Shown: positions 8,267 to 17,103, counted from the first letter of the stretch. The stretch is 50,286 nucleotides of DNA from UBA4658 sp002405485 (GCA_036823255.1 DAISGC010000016.1:1-50286); one strand, 5' to 3'. Notes: generated from the letters alone by a model not told the origin. A program made the numbers and translations.

Positions 8267-9501
8267 CGCAACTGGCTGTCCGATCCGGGCTGATGGCGAG
8301 CCCCCGCGCCGGAACGCTTGTCACGAGCGTCAATGGCGCCCGCCCGGGTGATGGACCCAGCGCCGAACTTCCGCGCGATGCGGTCGGTCAGCGCGTCGAT
8401 CCTGGTGGGCGTGCTGGGGATGGGTGACTCGTCGAAGAGTCCCGGCTGCGCGGGATGCGACAGCTCCTCCAGCCGCACGCCCAGCAACCGCAACGGCACG
8501 GTGCGTCCGCCCATGAACGCGTCCAGCAGTCCGGACGCCGCGTCGCGGAGCGTCGCGGTGCTTGAGGTGGGTTCGGCGAGCACCCGTGATCGCGAGAAGG
8601 TCGTGAAGTTCGGCAGCCGGATCTTGAGGGCGACGCGCCGGCACACCAGGGCCTCCTCGCGGAGGGCGCGCGCCGCATGCTCGACTTCGGCGGCGAGCAC
8701 GGCCCGCAGCCGAGCCGCGTCGGCGATGTCCTCGCCGAACGTGCGCTCGCGGCCGATGGACCGGGCGGCGTGCTGTGTGCGGACGATGCGCGGATCTTCG
8801 CCGACGGCGAGCCGGCGCCAATGCTCGGCCGACGCCCCGAATCGCCGCGAGAGCTCACCGACATCAAACACCAGCAGGTCCGCCACGGTGCGAACGCCGA
8901 GCTCTTCGAGCTTTGCCGACGACACCCTGCCGACGCCCATGAGCACGCTGACGGGAAGCGGGGCGAGGATGCGTGCGGCGTCCTCGGGTGGGATCGCACA
9001 CAACCCGTCGGGCTTGCGCAGATCGCTGGCGATTTTGGCCAGGAACTTGTTCGCGGCCAGTCCGACCGACGCGGCGAGACCGGTCTGCTCCCGGATCGCC
9101 GCCTTGATGCCTCGTGCCGCCTCAAGAGCGCGTGTGGGGGAGTGATTCCAGTGTGCGACCCGGGTCAGGTCGACGAAGGCCTCGTCGATGCTGATGGGCT
9201 CGATGTCCGGGCTGAACCGCTCGAGCACGTCGCGGACCTGTCTGGAGACGCTCGCGTACCGCGGGATGCGCACCGGGACGACGGCCGCATGCGGACACAG
9301 CCGAAGCGCCTGAGCCATGGGCATGGCGCTTCGGCAGCCAAACGTCCGGGCTTCATAGCTCGCCGTAGTCACCACGCCGCGTTTGCCGCGTCCGCCAACG
9401 AGCACGGGTCGGCCTCGGAGGGACGGATCGTCAAGCTGCTCGATGGCCGCGTAGAACGCGTCCATGTCCACATGCAGGATGAGCCGCGGCCAGGCGTCCA
9501 C
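8245..9501 (-). CDS. dinB: DNA polymerase IV (Y-family)
   Basis: A translesion polymerase of about 418 residues. The N-terminus has the palm motif HVDMDAFYAAIEQ, and SIDEAFVDLT carries the second pair of metal-binding acids. A helix-hairpin-helix thumb (LMGVGRVSSAKLEELGVRTVADL) and a little-finger domain follow. Near the C-terminus QPGLFDE looks like a sliding-clamp-binding motif, followed by a ~50-residue tail ending in Arg- and Gly-rich sequence. The frame is open to 9642, but the extension passes through a strong hairpin (9548-9580), so GTG at 9501, directly before the PRLILHVDMD start, is preferred. It acts in error-prone bypass replication; no SOS box was seen. Confidence 0.92.
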   Translation of the reverse strand: MDAWPRLILHVDMDAFYAAIEQLDDPSLRGRPVLVGGRGKRGVVTTASYEARTFGCRSAMPMAQALRLCPHAAVVPVRIPRYASVSRQVRDVLERFSPDIEPISIDEAFVDLTRVAHWNHSPTRALEAARGIKAAIREQTGLAASVGLAANKFLAKIASDLRKPDGLCAIPPEDAARILAPLPVSVLMGVGRVSSAKLEELGVRTVADLLVFDVGELSRRFGASAEHWRRLAVGEDPRIVRTQHAARSIGRERTFGEDIADAARLRAVLAAEVEHAARALREEALVCRRVALKIRLPNFTTFSRSRVLAEPTSSTATLRDAASGLLDAFMGGRTVPLRLLGVRLEELSHPAQPGLFDESPIPSTPTRIDALTDRIARKFGAGSITRAGAIDARDKRSGAGARHQPGSDSQLRAGRAPD

Positions 9502-9547
9502 GCGGGAATTGTTGGCGCGGGCGCGTGAGCGCGGCACGCCGGAAGCA

Positions 9548-9639
9548 CACCGCCCGGGCAGGTGTCGTGCCCGGGCGGTGAAAGAGGTGCAAACCCTCTT
9601 GGTGTGTCGTGATGTGGGTGCCTCCGGCGCGTGCCGGAG
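9548..9639. terminator. Cluster of three consecutive hairpins
   Basis: Three perfect inverted repeats stand side by side downstream of the PDZ gene and upstream of dinB, both on the minus strand: a 13-bp stem with 7-base loop (9548-9560 with 9568-9580), a 6-bp stem (9582-9587 with 9595-9600) and a 7-bp stem with 4-base loop (9622-9628 with 9633-9639). No strong U-run follows. The cluster probably ends or attenuates transcription leaving the PDZ gene and may insulate dinB. Confidence 0.55.
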
Positions 9640-9648
9640 CATGGCGGC

Positions 9649-10851
9649 TCAGACGCTGCGGCTGGACACATCGGGCATCGGCAGCCGGCTTGACCCGCCC
9701 TGGGGCGCGCCCGGCTGACCCGGAGCCGGCGCCGCAGCCGGGGGAGGAGTCGGCACGGCTTGGCGCTGCTCCATCATCGTCTTGATCATCTCCTCGAGCT
9801 TCCGCATGCGCTCGGTCATCTGGCGGTCCATCTCGCTGGTGAACTGGCCGGCCTTCTGGGACTGGACCGCGGCGAGCTCTTCCAGCCGCTTCTGCAGCTC
9901 GATGAACTGCTCCCCGCCGTAGAACACCATCGGGTCCTTCTGCCCGCCCGTGCTCCCCACGATGACGCGCCCGGGCCCGGAGAAGACGTTCACATTCGGG
10001 CTGGTGGTCAGCCCTTCCACGCCGCGACCGGCCTCGACAGCGGCGATCCGCGCCTTGTCGAGCTTCTCGCGATCGTACTTCTCCGGCGTGACGCTCACGG
10101 TCTTCCGCTCGCCCCGGTGGATGATCTCCAGTGAAACCGACTTGCCCGCGTCGGTGTCGCGCAGGGCCTCGCGCACGGCCTCCGGCCCGGCCGGCGACTT
10201 GCCGTTCACCGAAACGATGATGTCGTACGGCTTCAGCCCGGCGACAGCCGCGGGCAGCCCCTCATAGACCGCCGCGATGAGCGTCGATTCGCCTTCGCGA
10301 AGCCCGAAGTGCCCGAGGAGTGAGGCATCCGGCTCGGTGAGCTGCACGCCCACCATCACCTTGGGCAGCTCGGCATCCATCGGCATGGTCTGCATGTTCG
10401 GCAAGCCCCACGCCGACGCCCCGCCACGACCCCACGCCTGTCCGAACGGGCTCATCGGAGCGATCGCGGTCGCCAGCGGAGTCCCGCCCATCGTGAACTG
10501 GTCGAACACGACATCGCCCTTGTCATCGGTGACGATGACGCGGTTGCCGACGCGGCGGATGCGGTCCTTGGGAACGTCCTTGCCGTCGATCTGCGCGGTG
10601 ATCTCGTCACCCTTGCCGGTGACCGTCACCGTCTTGCCGTTGTCCTCGGTGGTGACCGTCCACGTCGAACTCACGTTCACGGTCGGCTGGGCGGCGCGGG
10701 CGAAGATCGCCGCCCGCGGGGCGCGCTCGGCCTTTGGCGCAGCCGGCGGCTCCGGCGTCGCGGGCGCTGCGCTCTGTCCGTGAGCCAGCCCAGCGACGGC
10801 CAGCGTCAGAAGTCCAAGCCCAATCCGCGTGCTCGAGAGTTGCGTGAACAT
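9649..10851 (-). CDS. Secreted PDZ-domain protein
   Basis: 400 residues. The N-terminus is a signal peptide (MFTQLSSTRIGLGLLTLAVAG, then LAHGQSAAP). A Pro/Ala linker is followed by a beta-rich segment (residues ~58-110) and a PDZ domain at about 165-260, seen as GVQLTEPDASLLGHFGL...GESTLIAAVYEGLPAAVAGLKPYDIIVSVNGKSP. A coiled-coil-like stretch rich in Glu, Lys and Met lies near 320-370, and the tail is Pro-rich. No protease domain is present, so it is not DegP-like; it is probably a periplasmic peptide-binding or signalling partner. It is the third gene of a sigma / anti-sigma / PDZ row (84 bases after the anti-sigma stop), so its expression and perhaps function are tied to that sigma factor. 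Confidence 0.8.
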   Translation of the reverse strand: MFTQLSSTRIGLGLLTLAVAGLAHGQSAAPATPEPPAAPKAERAPRAAIFARAAQPTVNVSSTWTVTTEDNGKTVTVTGKGDEITAQIDGKDVPKDRIRRVGNRVIVTDDKGDVVFDQFTMGGTPLATAIAPMSPFGQAWGRGGASAWGLPNMQTMPMDAELPKVMVGVQLTEPDASLLGHFGLREGESTLIAAVYEGLPAAVAGLKPYDIIVSVNGKSPAGPEAVREALRDTDAGKSVSLEIIHRGERKTVSVTPEKYDREKLDKARIAAVEAGRGVEGLTTSPNVNVFSGPGRVIVGSTGGQKDPMVFYGGEQFIELQKRLEELAAVQSQKAGQFTSEMDRQMTERMRKLEEMIKTMMEQRQAVPTPPPAAAPAPGQPGAPQGGSSRLPMPDVSSRSV

Positions 10852-10935
10852 GTGTCGTGCTCCATTCCAAGTCCCGGGCTTGCCGCGCCGGGCCGATGCG
10901 TCCGCCGAGGTCCTTGCCCGGGCCGCTTATCGAGG

Positions 10936-11595
10936 TCACTCGATCGATGCCGGCGCCCTTGGCGTGCTGACGCGGACGGGCATCACGCGTCCGTTCTCAT
11001 CCTGGGCGAATCCCACGAGGTCGTTCACGCGGGCCCGCTCGACGATCTGTCTGACATAGACGACTTCGTACCCGTTTCCCGTCGCCTCCGGTCGAGATTC
11101 CATGAGCCAGAGCTGGGGAACTTCGCCCACCACCCGGCCCGCCTTGGTGCCCTTGTCCAGGTACAACTGATACGCGTCGTCGGGTGTGGCGACGCGCTCG
11201 TAGCCCGCGGGGATCAGCCCAGCCGTGTTCGTGGCCGGCGCGCGAACCTGCAGAAGGCCGTGCGTCGAGCCGATCCATGCCAGCGCCAGCATCGCCGCCA
11301 CCGCCCATCCGCCGAGGTTGCCAAGCGTCCGCCAGCCGATGGTTCGGGTCTCGCCGCGACCGAAGAACGTCGCCGCCGCGTCGCGCGTCGGAAGGTCCAC
11401 GCGATCGGCGGCGTGCAGCGCCACGCCGACCGCCAGGGCCATCGATTGCTTGTCGCGCTGCAGCCGCGCCAGATGCTCCCAGGCCTGCGGGGAGCGCTCC
11501 GCGAGTGCGGAAAACGCGACCCAGTCCTCGCGCGAGCCCTCGCCGTCGGCGATCCGACTGGCCAGAAGGTCAACGTTCGTCGTGTCCATGTTCAT
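10936..11595 (-). CDS. Probable membrane-anchored anti-sigma factor
   Basis: 219 residues with one central transmembrane helix (about 93-112, GGWAVAAMLALAWIGSTHGLL), a ~90-residue cytoplasmic N-terminal part and a ~105-residue outer part. Its ATG overlaps the stop of the ECF sigma gene by four bases (ATGA), the usual arrangement for a sigma / anti-sigma pair. The N-terminus (LLASRIADGEGSREDWVAFSALAER) resembles the short helical regulator region found in planctomycete anti-sigma-like proteins, not the classic zinc-binding ZAS motif (no H-x3-C-x2-C). The function follows from topology and position; the binding partner would be the sigma factor encoded upstream. Confidence 0.62.
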   Translation of the reverse strand: MNMDTTNVDLLASRIADGEGSREDWVAFSALAERSPQAWEHLARLQRDKQSMALAVGVALHAADRVDLPTRDAAATFFGRGETRTIGWRTLGNLGGWAVAAMLALAWIGSTHGLLQVRAPATNTAGLIPAGYERVATPDDAYQLYLDKGTKAGRVVGEVPQLWLMESRPEATGNGYEVVYVRQIVERARVNDLVGFAQDENGRVMPVRVSTPRAPASIE

Positions 11596-12257
11596 GATCC
11601 ACTCCTCATGCGCGAGACCACCGGCAGGTCATGGCGAGCCGCCCCCTCCGCTTCCTCCCCGTCATCGGTCCGGGGCGAGAGCCCCGCACGCTCGGCCCGC
11701 TCCCGCAGCATCCGTCGGCCGCGGGCAATCCGCGTCTCGATCGTCGTGTCGGGAAGGCCCATCACCTCGCCGATCTGCTTGTAGCTCATGTCGTGAACGC
11801 ACTTGAGCAGCAGCGGCTCGCGATATCCGTCCGGAAGCTCGGCGCACAACTCCATCAGCCGTCGACCCTCGGCCAGCGCCGGGGATCGATCCACGAGTGC
11901 GGCCTTGTCGCTCTCGCCTCGGAACCCCACGAGCTTCAGCCATCCGCCCTTGCGGACCTGTGTCCGCCGAGCCGCCGTCTTGGCGACGCTGATCGCCACC
12001 GCCCGCAGCCACGGCTTGAACGCGCCCTCTTCCCGCAGGCCCGAGACCTTGGCCACCACGGTCATGGCCACCTCTTGAAGCAGATCGTCGACTTCCGCCT
12101 CCTTGGGCATGTGGGCCAGCAACACCGCCGCGACCCAGCGCCGGTGACGGTGCCACAGCTCCCGCAGCGACGCGTCGTCGCCCCGGATCGCTTCACCGAT
12201 CAGACGTTGTTCGTCCCCGAGGCTCGCGGCCTCGGCAGAACCCGTCAGCTCAGCCAC
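11592..12257 (-). CDS. ECF-type RNA polymerase sigma factor
   Basis: About 221 residues. Region 2 is visible as DDASLRELWHRHRRWVAAVLLAH...VDDLLQEVAMTVVAKVSGLREEGAFKPWLRAVAISVAKTAAR, and region 4 as LPDGYREPLLLKCVHDMSYKQIGEVMGLPDTTIETRIARGRRMLRERA, the standard sigma-70 region 4 helix-turn-helix. The frame is open up to a GTG at 12380 (with ATG at 12365 and 12308), but GTG at 12257 is preceded by a good ribosome site (GGAAGAGG, about six bases upstream), so it is the preferred start. It overlaps the anti-sigma gene by four bases. It would direct RNA polymerase to its own regulon, released by the anti-sigma on a signal that is unknown here. Confidence 0.85.
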   Translation of the reverse strand: MAELTGSAEAASLGDEQRLIGEAIRGDDASLRELWHRHRRWVAAVLLAHMPKEAEVDDLLQEVAMTVVAKVSGLREEGAFKPWLRAVAISVAKTAARRTQVRKGGWLKLVGFRGESDKAALVDRSPALAEGRRLMELCAELPDGYREPLLLKCVHDMSYKQIGEVMGLPDTTIETRIARGRRMLRERAERAGLSPRTDDGEEAEGAARHDLPVVSRMRSGS

Positions 12258-12496
12258 AGTGCACCTCTTCCACTTCAACAGGACGCGCGACGGTCGGTTT
12301 CCCGTCATCGGCGTGCGGCCAAAGGCCGCCGCACGAACAGCCCCCGACTGATGCCCGACCCCCATGCGCCCGATATTCACCCTGCCAGAGGACGAACGCG
12401 GAGTACCCTCAGGGGTTGTCGTCGGCTTTCAGCCGACATAGGTCCACAGCGTCTGCCATACGTCCGGCAGACTGACCTCGCCGGTCCGAGAACCCC

Positions 12497-13618
12497 ATGC
12501 CCGACGATCGCACCGACAAGCCCATGCCTCTGGGCAACCACCTTGAGGAGCTCCGGCGACGGCTCATTCTGTCCCTGCTCGGGCTGCTGCCTGTGTTCAT
12601 CCTGGGCCTGATCTATGGCAACAAGATCATGTTCATCCTCGTGCGCCCACTCATGGACGCACTCGGACACGAGCACGTCAGCGGTTCGATGATGACCACC
12701 AACCCCATCGAGGGGTTCATGGCCTATCTCAAGATTGCCGCCCTGCTGGCATTGGTCGTGGGGGCGCCGTGGGCGGTGATCCAGCTCTGGATGTTCGTCG
12801 CGCCCGGACTCTATCAGCGCGAGAAGCGGTTCGCGTATCTGCTGGGGCCGATGAGCGTCGTGCTGAGTGCGGCGGGCGTGCTGTTCATGTACTACCTCAT
12901 GCTCCCCTTCGCGCTGTTCTTCTTCGTGCACTTCAACGCCGCGCTCATCACCCGACCGCCCACGCCGATTGTCGAGCGGGCTCCGGAACTGGCTCTGCCG
13001 ACGATCCCGCACTTCCGGGGCGACCCCAAGGACCCGAAGGTCGGGGAGTTCTGGCTGAACACCGAGCGCAACGCCATCCGCTTCGCGGCGCCCGATCCGC
13101 GGGCGATCAAGAAGGGCCTCACCCCCGACGGCAAGGCGGAGATCGAGCAGCCCAGCGAGACGCGCAAGTTCATCGCATGGTTCATGGGCCTGCCTGCGCC
13201 CAGACCCGTTGATCCGGACGTCCCCGTCATCCTCAGCATCCCGCTGCAAACCGATTCGTTCGTGGCCCAACAGTACAAGATCAACGAGTATGTCTCGCTC
13301 GTGCTCTGGTTTGCCCTCGCGTTCGCGCTCACGTTCCAGACACCGGTCGTGGTGCTCCTCCTTGGATGGGCCGGCATCGTCGACGTGCCGATGCTGCGGA
13401 AGTATCGCAGATATGTCATCTTCATCTGCTTTGCCATCGCCGCCGTCACCACGCCGCCGGATGCCATCAGCATGCTCTCGCTCGCGATCCCGATGTACGC
13501 GCTGTTCGAGCTGGGTGTGGTGATCCTGCGGCTGCTCCCGGCACGCCGAGTCGCGGGCGTCGACACCAAGACCCGCGAGGGCGACGACGACTCCACCCGG
13601 CTCTCCGACGACCAGTGA
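12497..13618 (+). CDS. tatC: Sec-independent (Tat) translocase subunit TatC with large insertion
   Basis: 373 residues against the usual ~250. It is the six-helix core of the Tat system, which exports folded proteins by recognising the twin-Arg signal. Seen: N-terminal MPLGNHLEELRRRLILSLL (family HLxELRxR), the helix-1/2 loop, FVAPGLYQREKRF, and RRYVIFICFAIAAVTTPPDAISMLSLAIPMYALFELGV at the end. About 100 extra residues sit between helix 3 (ends ~147) and helix 4 (starts ~265), rich in Pro, charged residues and beta-like stretches, in the periplasmic loop. The conserved Glu in the family's F-E-x-P motif is Gln here (FQTP, residue ~281). The stop overlaps tadA (GTGA). tatA/tatB are not in the window. 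Confidence 0.93.
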   Translation: MPDDRTDKPMPLGNHLEELRRRLILSLLGLLPVFILGLIYGNKIMFILVRPLMDALGHEHVSGSMMTTNPIEGFMAYLKIAALLALVVGAPWAVIQLWMFVAPGLYQREKRFAYLLGPMSVVLSAAGVLFMYYLMLPFALFFFVHFNAALITRPPTPIVERAPELALPTIPHFRGDPKDPKVGEFWLNTERNAIRFAAPDPRAIKKGLTPDGKAEIEQPSETRKFIAWFMGLPAPRPVDPDVPVILSIPLQTDSFVAQQYKINEYVSLVLWFALAFALTFQTPVVVLLLGWAGIVDVPMLRKYRRYVIFICFAIAAVTTPPDAISMLSLAIPMYALFELGVVILRLLPARRVAGVDTKTREGDDDSTRLSDDQ

Positions 13619-14106
13619 ACAGCTCCGACACCCCAACCCCCACCCCGACCTCCGTCGACCTCGAGATGATGGCCCGGGCCCTCGTCCTGGCCCGCCAGGC
13701 CGCCGACGTCGGGGAAGTTCCCGTCGGGGCCGTGGTCTATGAAACCGCCACCGGCCGAGTGCTCGGCGAGGGGTTCAATCTTCGCCACACCCGCAAGGAC
13801 CCCACCCTGCACGCCGAGCTCATCGCGATCCGGCAGGCCGCCCAGATCCTCGGCGACTGGCGGCTGAACGACTGCACCCTCGTCGTCACGCTCGAACCCT
13901 GCCCCATGTGCGCCGGCCTCATCGTCAACGCCCGCCTGGGTCGACTCGTCTTCGGCTGCCCGGACCCGAAGGCCGGCGCGTGCGGCTCACTCATGAGCAT
14001 CACCACCGACGCCCGGCTCAACCATCGCGTCACGCCCATCGCCGGCGTCATGAGCGATGACTGCGCCGAGCTGCTCCGCGCATTCTTCCGAAGCAAACGC
14101 GCGTAA
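13615..14106 (+). CDS. tadA: tRNA-specific adenosine deaminase
   Basis: 163 residues, starting at the GTG that overlaps the tatC stop (GTGA). TadA converts adenosine-34 to inosine in the tRNA-Arg anticodon. The zinc and catalytic motifs are intact: H-A-E (LHAELIAI), with the Glu as proton shuttle, and P-C-P-M-C-A-G for the two Cys ligands. The region after it, INARLGRLVFGCPDPKAGACGS, is typical of TadA rather than of cytidine deaminase. A longer open frame continues upstream inside tatC in another phase and is disregarded. Translational coupling to tatC is probable. Confidence 0.92.
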   Translation: MNSSDTPTPTPTSVDLEMMARALVLARQAADVGEVPVGAVVYETATGRVLGEGFNLRHTRKDPTLHAELIAIRQAAQILGDWRLNDCTLVVTLEPCPMCAGLIVNARLGRLVFGCPDPKAGACGSLMSITTDARLNHRVTPIAGVMSDDCAELLRAFFRSKRA

Positions 14107-14115
14107 CGTGCTCGC

Positions 14116-14997
14116 GTGCCAGAACTGCCCGAGGTCGAATCCGTCCGACGATCGCTCCTGCCGCACGTGCTCGGCAGACGCGTGCGATCGTGCGAGCTCC
14201 TGCGCCGGGATGTCCTGGTCGCTCCCGGCGATCCCGTCGGGGGCTTTGGCCGGGTGGGGTTGCGCCCGCGCCCCGCTCCCGCCGAGGTCTCCGACCATGA
14301 CCTGCTCGTCGGCGGAACGATCACCGATGTCCTTCGCCACGGCAAGCAGCTTGCGTTGATCGCCCAGGACCCCGGTTCGAGCGATTCCTTCGTGCTGGGT
14401 GTGCAGCTCGGCATGACCGGACACCTGCACGCAACCGACAGCCCCGCCCTCGGACCGCACACCCACGCGCGATGGACTCTGCACTCCGGTGGGTACATCC
14501 TGTTTGACGATCCTCGTCGCTTCGGCGGGCTGCGCGTGTTTCGCTCGCTCGCCGATCTGCGTCGGCATTGGGCCACGCTCGGCCCCGACGCTCTTGAGAT
14601 CTCCGGCTTGCAGCTCGCGGACGCTGTCCGAGGGTCCGCACGGACCATCAAGGCCGCACTCCTTGATCAGGGGGTGCTCGCCGGCGTCGGCAACATCTAC
14701 GCCGACGAAGCTCTCTTTCTGGCCGGGATCCGACCGACCACGCGATGTCGTCGGCTGACGATCGGGGATTGCGATCGTGTCGCGGAGCGGATTCGCACTG
14801 TCCTCGCCGCCGCCGTCAACGCCGGAGGATCCACCCTCCGCGACTATGTCGATGCCAACGGCCAACCCGGACGGTATCAGGACGATCACCTGGTCTACGG
14901 CCGCGGAGGCCAGCCCTGCGTTCGATGCCGGTCCACGCTCAAGGAGCGATCGGTGGCACAACGCACCACCGTGTGGTGCCCGGCATGCCAGCGATGA
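14116..14997 (+). CDS. mutM: Formamidopyrimidine-DNA glycosylase
   Basis: 293 residues with the obligatory N-terminus P-E-L-P-E-V-E after a GTG start (14116). The Pro next to the initiator is the catalytic nucleophile and the following Glu is essential. The active-site Lys region is LRHGKQLALI, and the C-terminal zinc finger C-x2-C-x16-C-x2-C (CVRC...CPAC) is complete. The enzyme excises 8-oxoguanine and nicks the strand. It follows tadA by 9 bases, so tatC, tadA and mutM look like one transcription unit. The family includes Nei/endonuclease VIII, but PELPEVE and the zinc finger fit MutM best. Confidence 0.92.
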   Translation: MPELPEVESVRRSLLPHVLGRRVRSCELLRRDVLVAPGDPVGGFGRVGLRPRPAPAEVSDHDLLVGGTITDVLRHGKQLALIAQDPGSSDSFVLGVQLGMTGHLHATDSPALGPHTHARWTLHSGGYILFDDPRRFGGLRVFRSLADLRRHWATLGPDALEISGLQLADAVRGSARTIKAALLDQGVLAGVGNIYADEALFLAGIRPTTRCRRLTIGDCDRVAERIRTVLAAAVNAGGSTLRDYVDANGQPGRYQDDHLVYGRGGQPCVRCRSTLKERSVAQRTTVWCPACQR

Positions 14998-15507
14998 CCC
15001 TCACACTCAGATTTCGAGAGATCGCGGACCTGTTTTCCACAGTCTGTACACGCTCCGCATGAGCAGCATCACTCCGGACTTCAAGGTCCAAGAGTCGATC
15101 CATTCGGCTGGAAGCTTCTATCAAAACAAAGAGAGAACTCCAGTGGTAGTCGAATTCAGTCCTGACGGCTTGGGGGCAAGTGCTGACGCCAACGCGGAAG
15201 TGCTTATTTGACAGAGAGTTACGCACACTCTGAGCACGTGCGTGATCTGTCGGTTGGCTGTCGTCCATGAGCGGCTCGTGTGCACCCGGACAGGATCCGA
15301 CAGGCCATCCCCGGACAAGCGTCAGCAGTCGACGCGCGCCAGCGCCGGTGATCGCGTGTCTACGCACGGATTCTCCACACGAGAAACGACAGCTCCATGT
15401 GGCACGACCGATGACATGCACAGGGCAGGAGCGGCGCAACTGACAGCAACTGACGCGACACAAGCGACACCCTGTCGGCTTGCGTGGACGGCTCTTGCTT
15501 GGACGGT
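14998..15507. other. Candidate chromosomal replication origin (oriC) next to dnaA
   Basis: 510 bases without a convincing gene, less GC-rich than the surroundings, especially around 15100-15230, and lying just beyond the 3' end of dnaA. Three DnaA-box-like nonamers in the same orientation were found: TTTTCCACA (15033-15041), TTACGCACA (15219-15227) and TTCTCCACA (15371-15379), each one to three mismatches from TTATCCACA. A short frame (15060-15211) inside is not recognised. Replication origins are commonly within a kilobase of dnaA, so this is a reasonable candidate but unproven. Confidence 0.45.
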
Positions 15508-17058
15508 TCAGGCGATCTCGTTCTTGATCTGTGATTCCAGGGAGACCACGACATGGGCGAAGTCGCTGTCGAGTTCGCGGCGTTCTTCGACTGTGCGCAC
15601 CGCGTGCATGACGGTTGTGTGGTCGCGCCCGCCGAAGTACCCCCCGATCTCCTCCAGCGAGTACCGGGTGTGCCGACGGGCGAGGTACATGCACACCTGC
15701 CGAGGAAGTGCGATGGAGCGTTGCCGACGCTTGCTCTGGAGGTCGGTGATCTTGACCCCATAGAAGTCGGTGACAGCGGCGATGATGGTCTGGATCTGCA
15801 CCTGCTTGTCGGTCTTGGGCGGGGGTTCGCCCAGGGCGCTCGTGGCCAGGCCCATGTCGACCGGGCGCTGCTCCACACTGGCGAGGACCTGCAGCTTGGT
15901 GATGACGCCTTCGAGTTCGCGGATGTTCGAGTCGATCTTGCCCGCGACATAGCAGGCCACATCATCGGGGAGGGTCATTCCCCGGATTCTCGCCTTGTTC
16001 TTGAGGATCGCGACGCGGGTCTCGTAGCAGGGGGGCTCGACCTTGGTGACCAACCCCCACTTGAAGCGGCTTACCAGCCGCTCCTCCAAATCGGGGATTT
16101 CCTCCGGCGCGGCGTCGGAGGAGAGCACGATCTGCTTGTGGGCCTGGTAAAGACTGTTGAAGGTGTGAAAGAACTCTTCCTGCGTTCTTTCCCTCTTGGC
16201 CAGGAAGTGGATGTCGTCGATGACGAGCAAGTCGACGTCACGGAAGCGGTGACGGAACGCCGACATCTCCCCGGCCTGCACGGCGTCCATGAACTGGGTC
16301 ATGAAGCCCTCGCAGGAGGTGTAGTAGATCCTGGTCTGGGGCTGGAACTCCTTGATCTTCAGGCAGATCGCCTGCAGCAGATGGGTCTTGCCCAGGCCCA
16401 CGCCCCCGTGGACGAAGAAGGGGTTGTACGCCCTGCCCGGAGAGTTCCCCACCGCGACCGCCGCGGCGTGCGCGAGACGATTGCTGGGCCCGACCACGAA
16501 GTGATCGAAGCTGTAATCAGGGTTGATGACCAGCGAATCCGTATCCGGACGGGTCGGCGTGCTCGTGAGGGCCCAGACCGGAGCCGCGGGGCTGGGCGTG
16601 GCGGCGGCGCCGGCACCACGGGCGGCGCGCGCGAGCGCGGGATGCACACCATTGCTCGTGGCATGCTGCGGTTCGAGCACCGAGGGCTTGATCTCAGCGC
16701 CGTGCCCATCGGCCCGTCTCGGAGGAACCCTTGGAAGCGGATCATCCGGGCCGAGGAAGAGCACCGAGAGCAGCATCTTGCTCACCGTGCGTGCGGCGTC
16801 GTTGAAGGCATCGAGACACTGCCGCTGCAGGTAATCCCTATGGATGGTGGTGAGCGTGCGCAGACGCACAACGCCGCCGTCGATACCGATGGGCTCGATC
16901 TCCTCGAACCACTGACGGCAGAGCGCGGGATACTGCGTCTTGAGGTGAGCGAGCATGCCCGCCCAGAGTTGCCGATCCTGTCCCATCATCGCGAGCACGG
17001 CTCCGAAGAGTGTCTGAGCGAACGCATGCTCTGAACTGCGAGTGTCTTCGTCGGGCAA
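15508..17058 (-). CDS. dnaA: Chromosomal replication initiator protein
   Basis: A 516-residue AAA+ initiator that binds DnaA boxes and melts the origin. Domain I (RQLWAGMLAHLKTQYPALCRQWF) is followed by a Pro/Ala-rich linker (~115-170), Walker A GGVGLGKTH (~217-225), Walker B LLVIDDIHF (~276-284), and the DNA-binding signature GGRDHTTVMHAV (~473-484) in domain IV. The ATG-less frame makes TTG at 17058 the first possible start. Internal ATGs at 16989 and 16986 would give a protein beginning right at domain I and have a weak GGAG site, so the start is uncertain. dnaN is not adjacent; the neighbours are mutM and an RNase Z-like gene. A promoter-like pair lies upstream. Confidence 0.95.
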   Translation of the reverse strand: MPDEDTRSSEHAFAQTLFGAVLAMMGQDRQLWAGMLAHLKTQYPALCRQWFEEIEPIGIDGGVVRLRTLTTIHRDYLQRQCLDAFNDAARTVSKMLLSVLFLGPDDPLPRVPPRRADGHGAEIKPSVLEPQHATSNGVHPALARAARGAGAAATPSPAAPVWALTSTPTRPDTDSLVINPDYSFDHFVVGPSNRLAHAAAVAVGNSPGRAYNPFFVHGGVGLGKTHLLQAICLKIKEFQPQTRIYYTSCEGFMTQFMDAVQAGEMSAFRHRFRDVDLLVIDDIHFLAKRERTQEEFFHTFNSLYQAHKQIVLSSDAAPEEIPDLEERLVSRFKWGLVTKVEPPCYETRVAILKNKARIRGMTLPDDVACYVAGKIDSNIRELEGVITKLQVLASVEQRPVDMGLATSALGEPPPKTDKQVQIQTIIAAVTDFYGVKITDLQSKRRQRSIALPRQVCMYLARRHTRYSLEEIGGYFGGRDHTTVMHAVRTVEERRELDSDFAHVVVSLESQIKNEIA

Positions 17059-17103
17059 GTCGCACCAGACGCGGGCACGCGCGCTTCTCCTCCCAAGGGC
17101 TCA

